The notes beneath the pieces are model-generated. The model did no database searches. It had not been told where the DNA came from and saw only the letters and a program-made list of their open reading frames with translations. Made by a program: the position numbers and the translations under genes. Of a DNA stretch of 5,365 bases, positions 1-4,888 are shown piece after piece (positions within the stretch are counted from its first letter, which is position 1; each line of letters opens with the position of its first letter). The stretch is from Bacillota bacterium (GTDB taxonomy: Bacteria > Bacillota > Clostridia > Peptostreptococcales > Anaerovoracaceae): assembly GCA_017549385.1 (NCBI GenBank), contig JAFYUX010000051.1, positions 1-5,365 of the forward strand, read 5' to 3'.

Positions 1-76
1 CCAGGAGACGCATGCCTCTACCTGGTGTGATGTGGTCGATTACGATACCCTTTTTGATGCTGTTGATTTCTACCAT
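1..76 (-). CDS. pyrI: Aspartate carbamoyltransferase regulatory chain PyrI, N-terminal fragment (runs off left edge)
   Basis: Only the first 25 codons are in the window. The minus strand reads MVEINSIKKGIVIDHI followed by TPGRGMRLL. The KxGxVIDHIxxG pattern is the hallmark opening of PyrI, the regulatory chain of class B aspartate transcarbamoylase. In that family it binds allosteric nucleotides (CTP/ATP) in its N-terminal domain and contacts PyrB through a C-terminal zinc domain, which lies outside this window. The ATG is at 76-74, one base after the pyrB TAA (80-78). Its Shine-Dalgarno GGAGG (87-83, 6-nt spacing) lies inside the last pyrB codons, so translation is probably coupled to pyrB for balanced holoenzyme subunits. 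The call rests on a short stretch, but the motif and the position directly after pyrB agree. Whether the rest of the gene is intact cannot be seen. Confidence 0.9.
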   Translation of the reverse strand, partial: MVEINSIKKGIVIDHITPGRGMRLL

Positions 77-77
77 G

Positions 78-1004
78 TTATGCCTCCAGTCCGAGAAGCT
101 TTACAACTAAAGCCATTCTTACATACATACCGATTTTCATCTGGTCAAAGTAGCGAGCTCTTGGATCATCGTCTACTTCTACTGCGATTTCGTTTACTCT
201 TGGGAGCGGATGCATGATAATCATGTCGTCCTTTGCAAGCTTCATCTTTGCTCCGTCAAGTATGTATGAATCCTTGAGTCTGATGTAGTCTTCTTCGTTG
301 AAGAATCTTTCTCTCTGAACTCTTGTCATGTAGAGAACGTCAAGTTCTGGAAGAGCATCTTCGAGCTTTCTAACTTCCTTAAACTCAATGTTATTTTTAA
401 TGAGAACTTCTTTTCTCACGTATTCTGGAATAACCAGTTCCTTTGGTGAGATTAAAACGATCTTGATATTGCTGTATCTAGAGAGAGCCTTGATGAGGGA
501 GTGAACTGTACGGCCGAACATAAGGTCACCGCAGAGACCTACTGTAAGATTTTCAAGTCTGCCCTTGTAAGTTCTGATTGTCATAAGGTCTGTAAGTGTC
601 TGTGTAGGATGCTGGTGGCCACCGTCACCTGCGTTGATTACAGGGATAGTGCTGTTCATTGCAGCAACTCTTGGGGCACCTTCTTTTGGATGACGCATAA
701 CAGCGATGTCTGCATAACAACCGATTGTCTTTGTTGTATCAGCAATACTTTCGCCCTTTGATACTGAGCTTGAGCCTGGTTCTGAGAAACCGATAACCTG
801 ACCACCCAGTCTGAGCATAGCAGCTTCGAAACTGAGACGAGTACGTGTACTTGGCTCATAGAAGAGTGTAGCCATGAGCATGCCGTCTGCAACATGAGCG
901 TACTTCTTAGGATTATCTATAATATCGTCTGCCGTAGCAAAGATTTCGTCTGTTTCTTCCAGAGTAAAATCCATCGGTTCCAGCAGGTGTTTTCCTTTTA
1001 ACAT
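78..1004 (-). CDS. pyrB: Aspartate carbamoyltransferase catalytic chain PyrB
   Basis: Catalyses carbamoyl phosphate + L-aspartate to N-carbamoyl-L-aspartate + phosphate, the committed step of de novo pyrimidine synthesis, in the cytoplasm. The 308-residue product is full length for the family (E. coli about 310). Visible motifs, in order: the carbamoyl-phosphate loop FYEPSTRTR (48-56), the 80s loop SSSVSKGES with Lys83, HPTQTLTDL (132-140), [12 protein letters not shown] (159-170), the aspartate-binding TRVQRERF (227-234) and HPLPR (265-269). All main active-site residues known for the family appear present. I chose the ATG at 1004 because an AAAGGGG Shine-Dalgarno (1018-1012) sits 7 nt upstream. 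The longer reading from 1022 would add six residues and place that ribosome binding site inside the gene. pyrI follows after one base, so this is a class B (PyrB6PyrI6-type) enzyme. mscS lies 85 bp upstream on the same strand, and the gap holds possible regulatory structure, described separately. Confidence 0.97.
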   Translation of the reverse strand: MLKGKHLLEPMDFTLEETDEIFATADDIIDNPKKYAHVADGMLMATLFYEPSTRTRLSFEAAMLRLGGQVIGFSEPGSSSVSKGESIADTTKTIGCYADIAVMRHPKEGAPRVAAMNSTIPVINAGDGGHQHPTQTLTDLMTIRTYKGRLENLTVGLCGDLMFGRTVHSLIKALSRYSNIKIVLISPKELVIPEYVRKEVLIKNNIEFKEVRKLEDALPELDVLYMTRVQRERFFNEEDYIRLKDSYILDGAKMKLAKDDMIIMHPLPRVNEIAVEVDDDPRARYFDQMKIGMYVRMALVVKLLGLEA

Positions 1005-1011
1005 TTGGTTG

Positions 1012-1018
1012 CCCCTTT
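1012..1018 (-). promoter_or_regulatory. Ribosome binding site that fixes the pyrB start
   Basis: The minus strand reads AAAGGGG with 7 nt to the ATG at 1004. It supports this start over the in-frame ATG at 1022, which has no purine-rich site at a suitable distance. Confidence 0.75.
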
Positions 1019-1038
1019 CCATAATAATAAAACTTAGA

Positions 1039-1070
1039 ACTATATCTCCGGATTGCGACCGGTCCCCGGA
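1039..1070 (-). promoter_or_regulatory. pyrB upstream region: candidate promoter and CCGG dyad
   Basis: Within the 85-bp mscS-pyrB gap the minus strand has TATAGT (1044-1039), a 5/6 match to a -10 box. The 17-nt upstream position reads GGGGAC, only a 3/6 match to a -35. Three CCGG tetramers occur at 1066-1069, 1059-1062 and 1048-1051. The outer two extend to a TCCGG...CCGGA inverted repeat with a 14-nt centre. The middle one can pair with either neighbour, so alternative hairpins are possible. No T-run follows directly, so it is not a convincing intrinsic terminator. It could be an operator, a leader-RNA element or chance. Function is inferred only. Confidence 0.35.
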
Positions 1071-1089
1071 CGCTAATACCGTTATTTAC

Positions 1090-1914
1090 CTATTTTTCTG
1101 CCATATGAACTGTAACCTGCGGGAATGGAATATCCACACCAGCCTTGTCCAGTTCTATCTTAACCTGTTCCTTAAGATAATATCTGGCCGCGTTGTAATC
1201 TGAGTTTGCACACCATGCCAGCGCTTCTATAAGCACTGCACTGTCATCAAGGTCCTTTACTCCAATAACAGGAGCAGGATCGTCGATAAACATAGGTGAC
1301 TCAGCTATAACTTTTGCAATGATTTCTTTTGCCTGCCTGATATCACTACCGTAACCGATACCAAATACGCAATCCACCCTTCTGGTTGTCTGATCAGAAT
1401 AGTTGATAACTGTATCAGTAGAAAGTCGTCCGTTTGGTATAGTGATAATCTTGTTGTCCAGCGTCACCAGCTTTGATGACATGAGGTCAATCTCATGAAC
1501 CTTGCCCGACACACCACCGACTTCGATAAAATCGCCTTTACCAAAAGGCTTGTTTATCATGATGAGGATACCGCCGGCAAAATTGCTGAGGCTGTCCTTA
1601 AGTGCAAGAGCAACTGCAGCGCCGCATGTACCTAAAACTGTAACAAAAGGTGCCATTGAGATGCCGAGAACACTGAGAACTATAAGTACCAGCAGTATCA
1701 GTAATACAACCTTTGTGCAGTTTAAGATAAACTTGTGCAGGACTTCGTCCAGGCGAGAGCGGGAAAGTGCCTTTTTCAGCACCCCGTTAATTATTTTTAT
1801 AGTTATAAAGCCAATAATCAGAACTGCTGCAACCGCTATAATTTTTGCAATTGGTCCGCCGAATACACCGATTTTTTCTATTGCGTCGTTGAGAGCATTG
1901 ATCATGTTTTCCAC
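1090..1914 (-). CDS. mscS: Small-conductance mechanosensitive channel, MscS family
   Basis: A membrane channel that opens under membrane tension to release solutes on hypo-osmotic shock. The 274-residue product is close to E. coli MscS (286) and matches its plan. Predicted membrane helices lie at about 20-44, 62-86 and 89-121, the last being the amphipathic, pore-lining TM3 with AVALALKDSLSNFAGG (100-115). The beta domain follows, with NKPFGKGDFIEVGGVSGKV (121-139) and the signature IPNGRL (159-164), then the alpha/beta domain ending in GVDIPFPQVTVHM (259-271). Alignment by eye puts Ala99 where E. coli has pore Leu105, Leu103 at Leu109, and Lys106-Asp107 at Gln112-Gly113. The start is GTG (1914-1912) with GGTGA (1925-1921) 6 nt upstream. 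An internal ATG three codons later (1905) is the alternative but lacks a well-spaced site. The gene stands upstream of pyrB on the same strand without a clear terminator between them, so some read-through is possible. No functional link to pyrimidine synthesis is evident. Confidence 0.95.
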   Translation of the reverse strand: MENMINALNDAIEKIGVFGGPIAKIIAVAAVLIIGFITIKIINGVLKKALSRSRLDEVLHKFILNCTKVVLLILLVLIVLSVLGISMAPFVTVLGTCGAAVALALKDSLSNFAGGILIMINKPFGKGDFIEVGGVSGKVHEIDLMSSKLVTLDNKIITIPNGRLSTDTVINYSDQTTRRVDCVFGIGYGSDIRQAKEIIAKVIAESPMFIDDPAPVIGVKDLDDSAVLIEALAWCANSDYNAARYYLKEQVKIELDKAGVDIPFPQVTVHMAEK

Positions 1915-1993
1915 ATCTATTCACCGAACCTTTCTGCTGGATTTTTCGTCCCTTTTAAAGCCATCTTTAAGAGGGCACACGAACCCATGTTAT

Positions 1994-2026
1994 ATTCATT
2001 GCATACATAATAAGTATACAACAAAT
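1994..2026 (-). promoter_or_regulatory. Imperfect dyad in the divergent mscS/amidase intergenic region
   Basis: The core is TTGCATAC (1999-2006), a 7-nt spacer, and GTATACAA (2014-2021), a 7/8 inverted repeat. Extended outward, arms 1994-2006 and 2014-2026 match at 10 of 13 positions as DNA. In minus-strand RNA the three remaining positions become G-U pairs, giving an unbroken 13-pair stem with a 7-nt loop. A TATACT -10-like hexamer (2018-2013, minus) lies inside it with only a weak TTTAAT at the -35 position. It may be an operator, an mscS leader hairpin or a chance AT-rich structure. The stem is mostly A-U and G-U and would be weak. Confidence 0.35.
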
Positions 2027-2052
2027 TGTCATTCCATTAAACCGTCTAAACT
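2026..2052 (+). promoter_or_regulatory. Possible promoter of the amidase gene at 2094
   Basis: TTGTCA (2026-2031, 5/6 to the -35 consensus) is followed after 15 nt by TAAACT (2047-2052, 4/6 to the -10 consensus). The spacing is shorter than the usual 17, so this is only a candidate. A sporulation-type or other alternative-sigma promoter cannot be excluded. Confidence 0.3.
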
Positions 2053-2093
2053 GTCTTTTTGGCTAAAAGCACTCAATATTAAGGAGGTAATTT

Positions 2094-2633
2094 ATGCCAT
2101 CCATCTTTCTCAGTCCGTCTACTCAGGAATTCAATCCTTACATCACTGGAGGCAACGAAGAACAATACATGAATCTTATTGCAGACGCCATGATTCCCTA
2201 TCTTACCGGCAGCGGTATATCTGTAACTCGAAACAATCCGGACGAACCTCTTTCTGCAGCAATTGCAGCATCAAACGCAGGAAATTATGACTTACATCTG
2301 GCTCTTCACTCCAACGCTTCTCCACCATCAATTGCAGGCCAGCTCATGGGCCCTGATGTATACTATTACACATACAGCGATTCTGGAAGAAATGCCGCAA
2401 CTATCATCGCCAACAATCTAAAGTGGATATATCCTGAGCCTTCTCTTGTAAGTATTGTGCCTACTACCAGTCTCGCAGAAGTACGCAGGGTTGCCGCTCC
2501 TGCTGTTCTCGTAGAGATCGCCTACCACGACAATTATTCGGATGCGTTATGGATTCAAAATAATATTCAGGCCATAGCATATAATCTGTCTGTTTCCGTT
2601 GCAGACTTCTTAGATGTACCTTTTGCTTATTAG
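2094..2633 (+). CDS. N-acetylmuramoyl-L-alanine amidase-like protein, small SPSxQ-type (Amidase_3-related)
   Basis: Probable zinc amidase that cleaves the bond between N-acetylmuramic acid and the L-alanine of the stem peptide. The 179-residue product covers about one Amidase_3 domain and nothing else. Aligned by eye to that family: IFLSPSTQ (4-11) takes the place of the usual DPGHGG strand, GGNEEQYMNLIADAM (19-33) carries the expected zinc Glu (Glu22 or Glu23), SVTRNNP (43-49) matches the V..TR segment, DLHLALHSNA (66-75) supplies zinc His72, and AVLVEIAYHDN (137-147) contains catalytic Glu141. The first zinc ligand, normally His, appears to be Gln11. From memory, small clostridial amidases with an SPSxQ start share this, so it may define a subfamily. 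No signal peptide or membrane segment is visible, so the protein is cytoplasmic unless released by lysis or mother-cell events. The ATG has an excellent AAGGAGG (2081-2087) 6 nt upstream. It appears monocistronic, divergent from mscS and followed by weak hairpins. Confidence 0.82.
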   Translation: MPSIFLSPSTQEFNPYITGGNEEQYMNLIADAMIPYLTGSGISVTRNNPDEPLSAAIAASNAGNYDLHLALHSNASPPSIAGQLMGPDVYYYTYSDSGRNAATIIANNLKWIYPEPSLVSIVPTTSLAEVRRVAAPAVLVEIAYHDNYSDALWIQNNIQAIAYNLSVSVADFLDVPFAY

Positions 2634-2646
2634 AAGTTTTTCTGAT

Positions 2647-2683
2647 TCTGCTTTTGCGGAGCAATAGGAAAATCCTGTTTTTT
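2647..2683 (+). terminator. Weak tandem-hairpin terminator after the amidase gene
   Basis: Two small hairpins follow the stop codon. The first pairs TCTGC (2647-2651) with GCGGA (2656-2660) around a TTTT loop. The second pairs ATAGGA (2664-2669) with TCCTGT (2673-2678) around AAA and runs straight into five more T residues (2679-2683). Stems are 5-6 bp with one G-U each, so termination may be partial. Confidence 0.5.
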
Positions 2684-2710
2684 CATGGCTACTATAAGTG
2701 AATCTTGGTA

Positions 2711-2719
2711 TGCTATAAT
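2711..2719 (+). promoter_or_regulatory. Extended -10 promoter candidate upstream of plsC
   Basis: TGCTATAAT is a perfect extended -10 (TGnTATAAT). The expected -35 position (2691-2696) reads ACTATA and is poor, which extended -10 promoters tolerate. Transcription would begin near 2726, leaving a leader of roughly 70 nt before the TTG start. Confidence 0.55.
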
Positions 2720-2753
2720 ATTTTTATGGCTAGCCTAACTCAAGAATAAATTG

Positions 2754-2762
2754 TGTTATACT
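2754..2762 (+). promoter_or_regulatory. Second extended -10 promoter candidate upstream of plsC
   Basis: TGTTATACT matches an extended -10 (TGnTATACT, 5/6 hexamer) without a recognisable -35. It would give a leader of about 25 nt, enough to include the AGGAGG site at 2782-2787. It could work in place of, or together with, the TGCTATAAT element 43 bp upstream. Confidence 0.4.
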
Positions 2763-2781
2763 GAAGCGGTAAAGCATTTTT

Positions 2782-2787
2782 AGGAGG
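2782..2787 (+). promoter_or_regulatory. Strong ribosome binding site supporting the TTG start of plsC
   Basis: AGGAGG lies 7 nt before TTG at 2795. The reading frame has no upstream ATG or GTG alternative with such a site, so TTG is the likely initiator. Confidence 0.8.
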
Positions 2788-2794
2788 ATATACA

Positions 2795-3535
2795 TTGAGA
2801 TCACTTATATGGCTCTTAGGGCTGATAGGATATTTATTTGTTTCACTGCCGGATATGTTCCGTGCAAAAAAGCTCAGGGAAAAAGATTCTGAAGCATTTC
2901 ACAAACTGGTAGATACCAGAGTTTATCACTGGGCTCAGAGGATGTTAAAAAACGGTGGTGTTACCTATGAGGTTTACGGTCTCGAAAACATTCCTGACGA
3001 GCCTGCAGTTTACGTAGCAAACCATCAGAGTGCATGGGACCTTCTGATACTTCTCGGATGCCTCAAATCGCCTCACGGTATCGTTGCAAAAGACAGCACA
3101 CAAAAGATCCCCGTTATCCGTACCTGGATGGAATACCTGGGATGCGTCTTTTTAGACAGAGCCGACGCAAAGAAAGCACTTCGTGCGTTAAATGATGCCG
3201 GCAGCCAGATTCCACAGGGCAGATCCATTTCAATCTTCCCAGAAGGTACTCGCAGCAGAGGCGAAGAAATGGGCGAATTTAAAAACGGTGCAGTAAAGAC
3301 AGCAGTAAAATACAATGCTAAGATCGTTCCGATTTCAATTGACGGAACATACAAAATCATGGAAGCAAACAACGGCATCTGGATCAAGCCAGCTCATATT
3401 CTGGTAACTGTCCTCCCTCCTGTAGAAACGGAAGGTCTGGACAAGACACAGCAGAAAGAGCTCAGCGAAACACTCCGCCAGCAGATTCTGGATGCAAGAT
3501 ATATAACAAGAGAAAAAGCAAAAGGAGAAAAGTAA
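2795..3535 (+). CDS. plsC: 1-acyl-sn-glycerol-3-phosphate acyltransferase (lysophosphatidate acyltransferase), PlsC family
   Basis: Transfers an acyl chain to position 2 of lysophosphatidic acid to make phosphatidic acid, the branch point of phospholipid synthesis, at the inner face of the cytoplasmic membrane. The 246-residue product is typical of PlsC. An N-terminal hydrophobic helix (about 3-19) would anchor it. The four acyltransferase motifs are visible: NHQSAWD (76-82) with the catalytic His77/Asp82 pair, CVFLDRAD (117-124), FPEGTRS (148-154) for glycerol-phosphate binding, and VPISIDGT (178-185). All key residues are present, so it should be active. The start is TTG with a strong AGGAGG. 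The TAA stop (3533-3535) overlaps the ATG of the next gene by one base, showing a two-gene operon with a prephenate-dehydratase-like protein. Substrate choice within the acyltransferase superfamily is inferred from the motifs. An acyltransferase for another lysophospholipid is possible but less likely. Confidence 0.92.
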   Translation: MRSLIWLLGLIGYLFVSLPDMFRAKKLREKDSEAFHKLVDTRVYHWAQRMLKNGGVTYEVYGLENIPDEPAVYVANHQSAWDLLILLGCLKSPHGIVAKDSTQKIPVIRTWMEYLGCVFLDRADAKKALRALNDAGSQIPQGRSISIFPEGTRSRGEEMGEFKNGAVKTAVKYNAKIVPISIDGTYKIMEANNGIWIKPAHILVTVLPPVETEGLDKTQQKELSETLRQQILDARYITREKAKGEK

Positions 3536-4104
3536 TGATAAAGATTGGCTATCAGGGTATCGAAGGTTCAAACTCAGAACAGGCTGCAAAAGACCTTGTT
3601 GAAAAGTTAAAGCTTCAGGACGTTGAGTACGTTCCGCTGGTGACATCAGGCAATGTTATCAAAGCCCTCAAAACAGGAAAGACTGACTACGGCGTATGTG
3701 CTATCTACAATTCAGTATCAGGCATGGTACTTGAAACATTCTTTGCAACAAACGGCGTAGAACTCTTTATCAGAGGCGAAACAGACCTCAATATTCATCA
3801 CTGCCTGTTTAAGAAAAAAGGTATTCCTGATGACCATCTCAAGTTTGTAGCATCTCACGTTCTCGCTCTCAAGCAGTGCGAAGACCATCTCAAGTATGAT
3901 TATCCTTCCCTTAAAATTATCGAAGTAGAAGATACAGCTAAAGCTGCAAAAGATCTCTCTACTGGTGAACTGGAAGATGATTATGCTGTACTCTGCAGAA
4001 AAAATGCTGGCGAACTCTTTGATCTCGAACTCATGGACGAAAACATCGAAGACTATCCTGACAACAAGACTCACTTCTGCTTATTCCAGATGAAAACAAA
4101 GTAA
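3535..4104 (+). CDS. Divergent prephenate dehydratase-like protein without an ACT domain
   Basis: The 189-residue product resembles the catalytic PDT domain of PheA, which converts prephenate to phenylpyruvate in phenylalanine synthesis, but key positions differ. The matches are IGYQGIEGSNSEQAA (4-18) to the family's YQGxxGaySE opening, AIYNSVSG (56-63) to P(I/V)ENSxxG, ASHVLALKQC (106-115) to SHPxALxQC, DTAKAAKDL (133-141) to sTAeAAk, and NIEDYPDNKTHF (170-181) to the terminal NxTRF motif. The ENS glutamate is Tyr58, the TRF arginine is His180, and SHPQAL reads SHVLAL. The regulatory ACT domain is absent: the protein ends just after the PDT core. This suggests either an altered enzyme or a PDT-fold protein binding another small molecule. 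It is translated with plsC (one-base overlap, AGGAG at 3523-3527, 7-nt spacing) and followed by a strong terminator. No shikimate-pathway gene is in view. Family membership is fairly secure; dehydratase activity is doubtful. Confidence 0.8.
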   Translation: MIKIGYQGIEGSNSEQAAKDLVEKLKLQDVEYVPLVTSGNVIKALKTGKTDYGVCAIYNSVSGMVLETFFATNGVELFIRGETDLNIHHCLFKKKGIPDDHLKFVASHVLALKQCEDHLKYDYPSLKIIEVEDTAKAAKDLSTGELEDDYAVLCRKNAGELFDLELMDENIEDYPDNKTHFCLFQMKTK

Positions 4105-4119
4105 ATAAACAAAAACGAA

Positions 4120-4158
4120 AACCGGCGGAGCGCCTGATGCGCACCGCCGGTTCTTTTT
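4120..4158 (+). terminator. Strong intrinsic terminator, probably bidirectional, between convergent operons
   Basis: A 9-bp GC-rich stem pairs 4120-4128 (AACCGGCGG) with 4144-4152 (CCGCCGGTT). After an A-A mismatch an inner GCGC/GCGC stem (4130-4133 with 4139-4142) encloses a CTGAT loop. CTTTTT follows for plus-strand transcription from the plsC operon. On the minus strand the sequence beyond the stem reads TTTTCGTTTTTG, so it can also end the NUDIX operon arriving from the right. Confidence 0.92.
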
Positions 4159-4193
4159 ATGTCAACCCTTATGACAATTGGCCGAATTGCGAT

Positions 4194-4865
4194 TTAAAGT
4201 TTTTCTTTTGAAATTCCTCCAGGCTGAAATCCGTATTCCGCAATATACTTCTTTACATATGGATAAACCATAGTTACAAAGTTTTCGTGATTGCAGAAGT
4301 TGTCCTGGTTTACCACAAAAGCTTCCTGTTCCATAGGACCGGTACGTATAGCCGGTACTACAGTAATACTCTCAGCGGTTCCTTCGGAAAGTGCCTTGAA
4401 ATCTTCCAGATCTGCAGAAACCATATAGATAACTTCTTTGCCTGGATAAAATGGCGGATCGATTTCAAAATGAACAAAGATGTGTGCGATTTCGCGATCG
4501 TGACCTGAAACCTCTTTGCACGTACCCACCTCAATAAGATGATGCTCTTTTAAGATAAGTCCTGTTTCCTCCTGAATCTCGCGAACCATTGCCGTTTTTG
4601 GTTCCTCTCCGGCTGAAACATGACCACCTGCTGATACATCGTATCTGCCTGGATTACTCTTTTTTTCAAAAGATCTGCGCTGCAGAAATACTCTCGGACC
4701 TTCTGGACCAAGACCAATAATCCAGCACTGAGCTACTTTGTGCCACATCTTGTTATAATGAACTGCCGGTCTTACGAAAGCACCGATAAAATTCATATCG
4801 TCATCGTAAGCGTCAATCATTTCCGGAGCTCTCTTTTTTCTCTTGATGGGTCTTTTTGTCGCCAT
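4194..4865 (-). CDS. NUDIX hydrolase, isopentenyl-diphosphate isomerase-like subgroup
   Basis: NUDIX proteins hydrolyse nucleoside diphosphates linked to another moiety, using Mg2+ or Mn2+. The 223-residue product has a perfect Nudix box GX5EX7REUXEEXGU at 81-103 (Gly81, Glu87, Arg95, Glu96, Glu99, Glu100, Gly102). The N-terminal half resembles proteins often annotated as IPP-isomerase-like NUDIX hydrolases: WHKVAQCWIIG (41-51), FLQRRSFEKKSNPGRYD (60-76) and SAGGH (78-82). The substrate cannot be told from sequence. The first residues are very basic (KRPIKRKKR, 4-12), possibly for nucleic acid or phosphate contact. The ATG at 4865 is preferred because GGGGTG (4877-4872) lies 6 nt upstream. 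A GTG at 4874 in the same frame would add three residues but lies inside that site. The gene starts 23 bp after the end of the upstream amidase, so the two are probably cotranscribed. Its 3' end faces the strong terminator at 4120-4158. Confidence 0.9.
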   Translation of the reverse strand: MATKRPIKRKKRAPEMIDAYDDDMNFIGAFVRPAVHYNKMWHKVAQCWIIGLGPEGPRVFLQRRSFEKKSNPGRYDVSAGGHVSAGEEPKTAMVREIQEETGLILKEHHLIEVGTCKEVSGHDREIAHIFVHFEIDPPFYPGKEVIYMVSADLEDFKALSEGTAESITVVPAIRTGPMEQEAFVVNQDNFCNHENFVTMVYPYVKKYIAEYGFQPGGISKEKL

Positions 4866-4871
4866 GATATT

Positions 4872-4877
4872 CACCCC
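4872..4877 (-). promoter_or_regulatory. Ribosome binding site that fixes the NUDIX gene start
   Basis: GGGGTG on the minus strand, 6 nt before ATG 4865. It decides against the overlapping in-frame GTG at 4874-4872. Confidence 0.65.
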
Positions 4878-4888
4878 GTTAAAAGACT

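Noticed and set aside
1068..1081. Resemblance of GGACGCTAATACCG to the V2 region of 16S rRNA
   Set aside because: Only about 14 bases match. The sequence on both sides does not continue as rRNA, and it lies in a short gap between two intact genes. Chance is the simplest explanation.
1502..2290. A 262-codon plus-strand open frame antisense to mscS
   Set aside because: It overlaps the well-supported mscS on the other strand and the start of the amidase gene in another frame. Its translation is low in complexity and rich in Ser, Thr and Ile, with no family resemblance, as expected of a shadow frame.
2685..2738. A 17-codon reading frame (MATISESWYAII...) between the amidase and plsC
   Set aside because: It has no ribosome binding site, overlaps a promoter-like element and resembles nothing I recognise.
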